Of a stretch of 32,301 bases of DNA, positions 1 through 5,503 are shown one piece after another. The notes below the pieces were generated by a model that had not been told where the DNA came from, searched no databases, and saw only the letters and a program-made list of their open reading frames with translations. This DNA is from a virus. The stretch lies in the IMG/VR virus record IMGVR_UViG_3300031631_000356, positions 1-32,301 of that record; one strand, given 5' to 3'. The position numbers and the translations under genes were made by a program. Numbering within the stretch: position 1 is the stretch's first letter; every line of letters begins with the position of its first letter.

Positions 1-275
1 AGCAGGTCCGACTCTTTTTCCGACCCCTCCAAAAAAAAGCCCACCCCCGCTGCCCCTACTCTCGCAACGGTTTGCGACGTTTTTCCCGCTGCCCCTAGTG
101 CCAGACCAGATTAGAGAGGTCCGGCCGCTGCCCCTAGTGCTGCAACGCTTTGCGGCACCGCTCCGACGATTTACGATTTATTTCCAAGATTTCGGCATTT
201 CCGAGCCCGCGAGACTGAAACCGGGTCCGCGGGTGCCCGATGCCGTGCCTGTCACCCCATGCCACCCCATGCCCC
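1..275. other. Gene-free left flank with repeats and hairpins
   Basis: No convincing gene is seen here. The last early gene ends at 276. The stretch contains an A8 run at 31-38 (T8 on the minus strand), three copies of a 14-15 bp repeat at 47-139, and two short-loop hairpins (62-77 and 137-158). The first hairpin is followed two bases later by T5 on the plus strand. The area could terminate transcription arriving from either side, but neither hairpin is a textbook rho-independent terminator for the minus-strand operon, because the T8 run lies about 24 nt beyond the hairpin. Confidence 0.5.
47..158. repeat. Three direct repeats at exact 39-bp period with interleaved dyads
   Basis: CCGCTGCCCCTACT (47-60), CCGCTGCCCCTAGTG (86-100) and CCGCTGCCCCTAGTG (125-139) begin exactly 39 bp apart. 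After copy 1 lies a perfect dyad TCGCAA-CGGT-TTGCGA (62-77). After copy 3 lies GTGCTGCAA-CGCT-TTGCGGCAC (137-158), with one G-T mismatch. Copy 2 is followed by a weaker GACC/GGTC dyad. The regular spacing is visible directly; the role (protein-binding array, termination region, attachment or replication site) is unknown. Three copies with different 24-25 bp spacers are too few and too short to call a CRISPR. Confidence 0.6.
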
Positions 276-1799
276 CTACCCACCCAGCAGGCTCAACTGC
301 CCCGTCGCTTCGTCTTCAGCTTCCCGCGCTCGCTTCGCGCTCCACGCCTCAACCGAAGCAGCGCCATGCTCCGCCCACCACGCGATACGCTCCCGACTCA
401 GCGCCGCGTACTCGGGCTCGCGCTCGCACCCGACGAAGTCGAAGCCCTCGACCATCGCGGCGCACCCGGTAGTGCCCGAGCCGCAGAACGGGTCGAGCAC
501 CACACCGCCCGGTGGAGTCACCAGCCGGACGAGCCACCGCATAACCTCAACGGGCTTCACGGTGGCGTGGCCGTTCGCCCTTGGCTTCGACTGTTCAGGG
601 GGGACCCATTCCGGACTGGGGCACTGGCACGCACCGCTGACGTTAACCCGCTGGCGTCCGCAAACTGAACACCGCTTGTGCCCGAGCGTGCGGGTTGATG
701 ACTCACCCCCACACCCAGCATCCCGCTCAGCCCCACTAGCCTTCGCGGTGTACCGGAAGGACGGGAAGAACCGCGCCGCCGTGCCCTCGTCGCCATGACA
801 AGGCACGGCAGACTGGGTGCCCATACCATATTCGGACGGGCGTCCGCCGAGACCCACTGTGGCCGGTGACACACTCGCCCCACTCGCCCCACTCTGCAAA
901 CCCAGCTCGCCCACCGCGCACCCCTCGACGCACCCGCGCCCGTTGTGGTCGCCCTCGCATTCGGGGGCATGCTGTAGCAGCACGTTCGGAGGCCACCGGC
1001 CTGCCGGGTCCGGGAACGCGAGGCCGGCCGAATTGACCAACCCTCGATTCATGCACCGAGTCGAATCAGTCTGGACCGCTGCGTGCGAGTATGTGCCCCC
1101 GTTCAAACTGTCCCCCGTCGCCACCCGGCACCCGTCCACATTCAGCGCCCCAGTCCCATGCTCAAGCACGCACGCCGCGACGGTAGAGCCCAGCGGCTTG
1201 CGAGCGACCACGACGGGCTCGCACGCGGGCTTTAGAGCGGTCCCCCAGCCTGCCCATTGCTTCGCGCCTTCGGTCGCCGGGGCGGTCAGCAACTGCACGC
1301 CGCCCTTGTCGGGGCCTTGCCCAAACACCTCGTTAGCTCCGTAACTCTGCAACTTATTCCGACTGCCTATCACCTCCCGCTCAACCCCCGCCGCTTTGTC
1401 TATCGCCTTCGAGACATTCAGACTTTTCGGAAATCCCGATCCATACAGCCAGTGGATAGTATCCCTCAGCTCAAACCCCCCGAGCCGAATCGCCATCCCC
1501 ATAAGGTCGACAGTACGCGAGCCAGAGAACGCGAGCAGGTGCCCGCCCGGTTTAAGCACGCGCAGACACTCACGCCACACCTCGGGCCCTGGAACCCAGC
1601 CATCCCAAGTGGTTGACATGAAGCCCTTTTTCCCGGTGTGCTTCTCACCAGCAAGCCAAGCACGCAGGCACGCCTCGACGTTAGCCGGTGAGCAGTCGCC
1701 CAGCCCATAAGGTGGGTCGGTGACGATCGAGTCTATCGAGGCGTCCCCCATGGCCCGCAGCGCGTCAAGGCAATCGCCATCGCGTATGTCCCACGTCAC
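276..1799 (-). CDS. DNA N4-cytosine/N6-adenine methyltransferase (beta class)
   Basis: This is a 507-residue SAM-dependent DNA methyltransferase that should methylate an exocyclic amino group on phage DNA. The catalytic motif DPPYGLG is at residues 28-34, followed by phage-type N4/N6 methylase sequence (LRVLKPGGHLLAFSGSRT, then GSGFPKSLNVSKAID). A long target-recognition insert contains RFFPSFRYTAKAS and a CSVCG...CQC zinc-ribbon-like knot near 377-393. The SAM motif DPFCGSGTTG is at 436-445. Catalytic motif before SAM motif is the permuted beta-class order. The GTG start at 1799 overlaps the preceding stop as GTGA. It is the last gene of the early operon. Specificity cannot be read from the sequence, and no cognate endonuclease is present. 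Confidence 0.9.
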   Translation of the reverse strand: MTWDIRDGDCLDALRAMGDASIDSIVTDPPYGLGDCSPANVEACLRAWLAGEKHTGKKGFMSTTWDGWVPGPEVWRECLRVLKPGGHLLAFSGSRTVDLMGMAIRLGGFELRDTIHWLYGSGFPKSLNVSKAIDKAAGVEREVIGSRNKLQSYGANEVFGQGPDKGGVQLLTAPATEGAKQWAGWGTALKPACEPVVVARKPLGSTVAACVLEHGTGALNVDGCRVATGDSLNGGTYSHAAVQTDSTRCMNRGLVNSAGLAFPDPAGRWPPNVLLQHAPECEGDHNGRGCVEGCAVGELGLQSGASGASVSPATVGLGGRPSEYGMGTQSAVPCHGDEGTAARFFPSFRYTAKASGAERDAGCGGESSTRTLGHKRCSVCGRQRVNVSGACQCPSPEWVPPEQSKPRANGHATVKPVEVMRWLVRLVTPPGGVVLDPFCGSGTTGCAAMVEGFDFVGCEREPEYAALSRERIAWWAEHGAASVEAWSAKRAREAEDEATGQLSLLGG

Positions 1800-2011
1800 G
1801 ACGCCGCCCCGCCGTCGATGGTCGACACCCACGCCACCCGAGCAACGCACACGAACGCCACCACGTCACCCGCATCGGTATCGACCAGCAGCCAATCCGA
1901 GCCCGACTGGGCGCAACGCTGTAGCCCCGCGCCCACCTCAAGCACCGACCACGGCACCGGGACCGACTCGCCACCCTCAAGATGAATCCTCGCACGCATG
2001 CGCTCACTCAT
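1796..2011 (-). CDS. Hypothetical small protein, 71 aa
   Basis: No family recognised. The protein begins MSERMRARIHLEGGESVPVP and has alternating hydrophobic stretches (WSVLEVGAGL, WLLVDTDAGDVVAFVCVA) that suggest a small beta-barrel. The ATG at 2011 overlaps the end of the upstream gene by 8 nt, and its stop overlaps the GTG of the methyltransferase by 4 nt. That coupling is the main argument that it is real. Another frame starting at 2007 is also open but has a less protein-like composition. Confidence 0.6.
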   Translation of the reverse strand: MSERMRARIHLEGGESVPVPWSVLEVGAGLQRCAQSGSDWLLVDTDAGDVVAFVCVARVAWVSTIDGGAAS

Positions 2012-2165
2012 GGCCCACCTCCCTCGCGTACGCCTCCAGCCACCCAGCGCCATGCTGAAGCCGCAGCCGCTCAAGAGCGAGGCCCGTGCTATGCGCCGCG
2101 CCGAACGGCCCCAGCAGGAGCCCCACAATGCGCTTGAGTAGCGCCACCCTCGCCGCGTCACTCAT
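2004..2165 (-). CDS. Hypothetical small protein, 53 aa
   Basis: Short protein starting MSDAARVALLKRIVGLLLGP, mostly helical in appearance, with a hydrophobic N-terminal helix and a C-terminal GWLEAYAREVGHE. The ATG at 2165 overlaps the stop of the C5-methyltransferase gene (ATGA), and its own stop lies inside the next gene's start region. No function can be assigned. The tight coupling on both sides supports translation. Confidence 0.6.
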   Translation of the reverse strand: MSDAARVALLKRIVGLLLGPFGAAHSTGLALERLRLQHGAGWLEAYAREVGHE

Positions 2166-3291
2166 GACCATCCCCCTCGGGTAGTGAGTAGGCGCCATGC
2201 GAGCGCAGCCACTGCTGGGACCTGGCCGTTGCCAATGGCGCGAAGTCGGTGTGCCCGAGCGGCCACCCCATCAGCCACTCGACCCAAGTGGGGTTCAGAT
2301 GTCCACCAAGATCCTCCGCTATTTCGCCCGGTGTTTTCGACCGGCTTCGGACCGACATCTCCTTGGTCGGCGTCCCGAAAAACTCCCGGTGATACACGAC
2401 CTCGCTCAACGGTCGGCTGTTCCGATCCATCGTCTGTTGACTCGCCTTCCCTGACTTCCAATCCCTCGCAGTAGGAGTCGGCCATTGATGCATCACAACC
2501 CACTCGAGAGAAGCCATGTGATGGGTGCTTGTCTTGCTGGCTGGACGACTGCCCCGCCCGCTCGCATCGTGTGCCGGCGGTGTCGGCCAATTCTCCACCG
2601 TCCGCAGTGGCGGGACCTTCTGTCCCCCTGGTGGAGGGAACCACAGTCGGCCCCTTAAGTCGTCGCCCCGCGCCCACGAAGTTAGGGACGTGCCCGCATG
2701 AGCTGCTGTCGTAATTGGGCACCTCGACGTGCGCCCTGCTGCGTCCATCTTGACCGGCGTTGGAATCATGCCCGGCAACCCAGATGCGCTTTCGGATATG
2801 CGGGGCGCCAACGTCGTCCGCGCCGAGCACTCCCCATTCCGCATCGAACCCCAGCGCGGCCAAGTCTCCGAGAACAACGCCAAGCCCCCTGCTAGTGAGC
2901 ATTGGCGAGTTTTCCACGAAGACGTAGCGCGGTCGTACCTCACGAATGATGCGGGCCATTTCCACCCAGAGTCCGGACCTTGCGCCGTCGAGTCCGGCGC
3001 CCTTGCCGGCGCATGATATGTCCTGGCATGGAAACCCCCCAGAAACCACGTCAACACCGCCGCGCCATGGTCGACCGTCAAAGGTGCGAACGTCATCCCA
3101 AATCGGGAAAGGCGCGAGAGTGCCGTCATTCTGTCGGGCGACGAGTACGCATCCGGGATAGGGCTCGTACTCGACAGCACAGACGGTTCGCCACCCGAGC
3201 AACTTACCTCCGAGGATTCCACCGCCTGCCCCTGCAAAGAGCGCGAGCTCGCGTAGGCCTCGCTGAGCGCCCTGCTGATTAGCCATGCCAT
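2158..3291 (-). CDS. Overprinted ORF in the +1 frame of the C5-methyltransferase gene
   Basis: An uninterrupted 377-codon frame with its own ATG (3291) runs over essentially the entire methyltransferase gene. Its translation is not random-looking. It carries a motif series that I recall from phage proteins often annotated as methylase-associated or hypothetical: ARTYHAPARAPDST, YDRATSSWKTRQCSLAGG, FSETWPRWGSMRNG, repeated WPTP, WPTPTARDWKSG, NSRPLSEVV, and NPTWVEWLMGWPLGHTD. These blocks are the +1 translation of motifs IV-X of the enzyme: VENSPMLTSRGL reads SSWKTRQCSLAGGL, and PHLGRVADGVAARAHRL reads PTWVEWLMGWPLGHTD. The frame may be a true overprinted gene, one end of a frameshift product, or a by-product of constraint on the enzyme frame. 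The sequence alone cannot decide. Confidence 0.4.
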   Translation of the reverse strand: MAWLISRALSEAYASSRSLQGQAVESSEVSCSGGEPSVLSSTSPIPDAYSSPDRMTALSRLSRFGMTFAPLTVDHGAAVLTWFLGGFHARTYHAPARAPDSTAQGPDSGWKWPASFVRYDRATSSWKTRQCSLAGGLALFSETWPRWGSMRNGECSARTTLAPRISESASGLPGMIPTPVKMDAAGRTSRCPITTAAHAGTSLTSWARGDDLRGRLWFPPPGGQKVPPLRTVENWPTPPAHDASGRGSRPASKTSTHHMASLEWVVMHQWPTPTARDWKSGKASQQTMDRNSRPLSEVVYHREFFGTPTKEMSVRSRSKTPGEIAEDLGGHLNPTWVEWLMGWPLGHTDFAPLATARSQQWLRSHGAYSLPEGDGHE

Positions 3292-3295
3292 TCAC
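2162..3295 (-). CDS. dcm: DNA C5-cytosine methyltransferase
   Basis: This 377-residue enzyme should transfer a methyl group from SAM to C5 of cytosine. Motif I FAGAGG is at residues 20-25 and motif IV GGFPCQDIS has its catalytic Cys at about 90. Motif VI reads ENS (128-130) instead of the usual ENV. Motif VIII is GAPHIRKRIWVAG (163-175), and motif IX/X (GRVADGV, RLRAIGNGQVPAVAALAW) lies near the C-terminus. The region between VIII and IX, which should bind the target, is unusually polar and low in complexity. The GTG at 3295 overlaps the helicase stop (GTGA); ATG at 3286 is an alternative. The same DNA is also open in the +1 frame for its whole length (see next entry). Confidence 0.88.
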   Translation of the reverse strand: MNGMANQQGAQRGLRELALFAGAGGGILGGKLLGWRTVCAVEYEPYPGCVLVARQNDGTLAPFPIWDDVRTFDGRPWRGGVDVVSGGFPCQDISCAGKGAGLDGARSGLWVEMARIIREVRPRYVFVENSPMLTSRGLGVVLGDLAALGFDAEWGVLGADDVGAPHIRKRIWVAGHDSNAGQDGRSRAHVEVPNYDSSSCGHVPNFVGAGRRLKGPTVVPSTRGTEGPATADGGELADTAGTRCERAGQSSSQQDKHPSHGFSRVGCDASMADSYCEGLEVREGESTDDGSEQPTVERGRVSPGVFRDADQGDVGPKPVENTGRNSGGSWWTSEPHLGRVADGVAARAHRLRAIGNGQVPAVAALAWRLLTTRGGWS

Positions 3296-4707
3296 GTCAC
3301 CACCCCTTCACGCTGTAGGCTGTCCATCAAGTCTGCCGGCGGTCGCCTCTGCCATCCCGCATTGCGCTCCCAGAACGCGCCGCAGTCGGGCCGATGGTTA
3401 ACGGTCAGATTGAAGACTTTACCCTCACGATTCTTGACCGCGAGAATCGTAGCCGTCTCAGTGCGGCCGTCGTCATCAATCAACCCATGGTCCAGATACG
3501 CGGGCCGGTGCAGTAGCAGGACCATGGACGCCCAGAACGCGAGGCCATCCCCGCCGCGGATGTCCTTCTCCACCGGAGGCGCATTCGGCCGCTGCTTGTC
3601 GCCTCGGTTGAGCTGGGCGAGCACATACATGGCGACCCCGTTCTCAACCTGAATCACCTTGAGCGCCGCTGCGATGGCGTCAAGCTTGTCCGTCGTGTTG
3701 CCATACCGAACCCCATCAGTGATGGAGAGGACTTGAAAATAATCAATGACCACCGCAGCGACAGGCCCCCGCCTGCACGCTTGCCTCACCTTGCGAGCGA
3801 TGTAGCCCACATCGAGCCCCGCCCTGAAGTAGGTAGTCACGCCCTCGCGTTGCATGCCCATACCGGTCAGCTCATGAACCGCGTTGTCATCGTCGCCAGC
3901 GTGCGAAAACTTCCAGGACTTGATGCACCCCAGGTCGATGCCCGTTCGCCTCGCGAGGCGCCTCGCAATGAGCTTCTCGCCCGACACCTCGACGCTGAAG
4001 TACAACACCACGCCGAGTCCGAGCCGCCCTATCTCGTCTGCCAGCTGGTCACCAAGCGCGGTCTTGCCCACACCCGAACGAGCCGCGATGGCGACGAGTT
4101 CACATCGCGGGTCTGCGCCTAGATTGGTTTCCTTCGAGAGCGTGGGCAGGTTGAACCCGAACGGAATCTTCCGCGGGAAGATGCCTTGCGATACCGCCAG
4201 CAACTCCGTCCGCAGCGCGAGCGCCGACTCCTTCTGAGTCTGCACCACCTCACCCCGCCCCGGCACATCGAGCAGCGCCGCGAGCAGGCCGTCAGAGGCG
4301 CTAAGCGCCTCACCAACGGTCTGCGACGTGTCGCACGCATGCTGGGAGATACCGACCGCCGCCTCGTACAGCCTACGCCGCTTGCTTCCGTCTGCCACCA
4401 CCTGAGCGTGCGAGGCTACATTGACCGATGTGGCCGATGCCGTCGTCAGGCTGAGCAGATACCCAAACCCTCCCGCGCTTACCTCAGTCCCCGCGCCTGC
4501 GGCCTCCAGCTCCACGCCCACAGTCACCGCGTCAATAGCCCCACCCCTCGCGTCGAGCCTGCACATCGCCGACCATATCAGCCGGTGCCGAGTGTCGCGG
4601 AATGATGCCGCGTCAATGAGGTCGGCGCATGGCCCGAGCGCGTCTTGGCTGAGCATGATGGACCCCAAGAGCGAGACCTCAGCCTCGTGTGTCGGTGTCC
4701 CGCTCAC
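3292..4707 (-). CDS. dnaB: Replicative DNA helicase, DnaB family
   Basis: This 471-residue protein matches the DnaB two-domain layout. An N-terminal helical domain (residues about 5-110, starting HEAEVSLLGSIMLSQDAL) is followed by a RecA-like ATPase with Walker A ARSGVGKT (209-216), the SVEVSGEKL block with the catalytic Glu near 240, Walker B VVIDYFQ (319-325), and AQLNRGDKQR then DIRGGDGLAFWASMVLLLHR. It should form the hexameric 5'-3' helicase loaded at the phage origin by the initiator encoded upstream (5500-7101). The GTG start at 4707 overlaps the MazG stop (GTGA). DnaB N-termini usually begin shortly before the PxxxEAExxLLG block, which fits this start. Confidence 0.93.
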   Translation of the reverse strand: MSGTPTHEAEVSLLGSIMLSQDALGPCADLIDAASFRDTRHRLIWSAMCRLDARGGAIDAVTVGVELEAAGAGTEVSAGGFGYLLSLTTASATSVNVASHAQVVADGSKRRRLYEAAVGISQHACDTSQTVGEALSASDGLLAALLDVPGRGEVVQTQKESALALRTELLAVSQGIFPRKIPFGFNLPTLSKETNLGADPRCELVAIAARSGVGKTALGDQLADEIGRLGLGVVLYFSVEVSGEKLIARRLARRTGIDLGCIKSWKFSHAGDDDNAVHELTGMGMQREGVTTYFRAGLDVGYIARKVRQACRRGPVAAVVIDYFQVLSITDGVRYGNTTDKLDAIAAALKVIQVENGVAMYVLAQLNRGDKQRPNAPPVEKDIRGGDGLAFWASMVLLLHRPAYLDHGLIDDDGRTETATILAVKNREGKVFNLTVNHRPDCGAFWERNAGWQRRPPADLMDSLQREGVVT

Positions 4708-5075
4708 GATCGAGCCTCGATGTGCTCGGTGACTCCGGCCGCGTCCGGTCGCCCCCACTTGCGCCGCGTGTTGACCTGGTGCTTTCGAGCGACAGCTTCC
4801 GCGAGGTCAACCCCCGCCTCGTCGGCTGCGCTCAAGAGCAAGATGAGCACGTCCGCCAGCTCGGCCGCGAGCTCAGCGCGAGCCGTCGCGAGCCATGCAG
4901 GGTTGGCCCCCTCCTCGGTGTACCGGTCGACCAGATACGCCGCGTCCCGAGCCTCGCCCACCTCGCGCCGGATGTGGTCAAGCCTGGAGTAGCACCCAGT
5001 GCGTCGGTCTGCCGGGCCGAACGTCTCCGCTTGCCAAGCCCGTACCTCTGCCGCGATGGCGTCGAGCCCGCTCAC
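4704..5075 (-). CDS. MazG-like nucleotide pyrophosphohydrolase (dATP/dGTP-type)
   Basis: A 123-residue all-alpha protein with the metal-binding pattern of the MazG/dUTPase superfamily: EVGEARDA supplies the first ExxE and ELADVLILL the ExxD. The tail (ARKHQVNTRRKWGRPDAAGVTEH) resembles the C-terminal signature of phage dATP/dGTP diphosphohydrolases, where a conserved W-x-x-P-D-A-D-G-V-x-E-H follows the catalytic helices. It would hydrolyse dNTPs to dNMPs and adjust nucleotide pools during replication. The GTG at 5075 overlaps the upstream stop (GTGA) and its own stop overlaps the helicase start. Superfamily is confident; the exact substrate is inferred. Confidence 0.8.
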   Translation of the reverse strand: MSGLDAIAAEVRAWQAETFGPADRRTGCYSRLDHIRREVGEARDAAYLVDRYTEEGANPAWLATARAELAAELADVLILLLSAADEAGVDLAEAVARKHQVNTRRKWGRPDAAGVTEHIEARS

Positions 5076-5503
5076 AAGCGCACCCCGTCGAGGTATGCGA
5101 AACCAAAATCAACCCCCTCGGTGAGAGCGCCGCGCAAGTCCGCGCCGCGCAGGTCGGTAGTCCAGCGACAGTCTGCCCCGCGCATATCCGCGCCGCGCAA
5201 GTCCGCCCCCCTCAAGTCCGCGTGCCTCAGCGTCGCGCCTCGAAGGTCCGCCCCTCGACAGTCGAGGCCCTGCAAATCGAAGTCGCGCAAGTCGGCACCC
5301 GCGAGCGACCAGCCTGCGAGCGGAAGCATTTCGATCAGCCCCTCTGCGACCACCTCCCGGAGCCACGGACGGAGCCGCCTGCTGCCCATCGTCAGCGCCT
5401 GTATCATCGGCGTCCAGCGCGGCGCGCTGATGAGGTCGTCCGGCCACTCGACGCGGGAGTCGTAGCCCCCGTCGTCCTCGGTGTGTTGAGTCTCGCCACT
5501 CAT
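5072..5503 (-). CDS. Pentapeptide-repeat protein
   Basis: 143 residues. From about residue 66 the sequence turns into tandem A(D/N)LXX units (GADLRDFDLQGLDCRGADLR, then ATLRHADLRGADLRGADMRG and further copies to about residue 130), predicting a right-handed quadrilateral beta-helix. The first 65 residues are unrelated (acidic start, then WTPMIQALTMGSRRLRPWLR). Members such as Qnr and MfpA mimic B-form DNA and bind gyrase, but most phage members have no known role. The ATG at 5503 overlaps the initiator stop (ATGA). Its place between initiator and helicase genes suggests a replication-linked role, which is inference only. Confidence 0.85.
   Translation of the reverse strand: MSGETQHTEDDGGYDSRVEWPDDLISAPRWTPMIQALTMGSRRLRPWLREVVAEGLIEMLPLAGWSLAGADLRDFDLQGLDCRGADLRGATLRHADLRGADLRGADMRGADCRWTTDLRGADLRGALTEGVDFGFAYLDGVRL

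Noticed and set aside
28-77. Rho-independent terminator for the early operon
   Set aside because: The minus-strand T8 run is not directly preceded by a stem; the nearest hairpin is about 24 nt away.
47-139. CRISPR-like repeat-spacer look at the left end
   Set aside because: Repeats are only 14-15 bp, three copies, with spacers that form hairpins; no cas genes.
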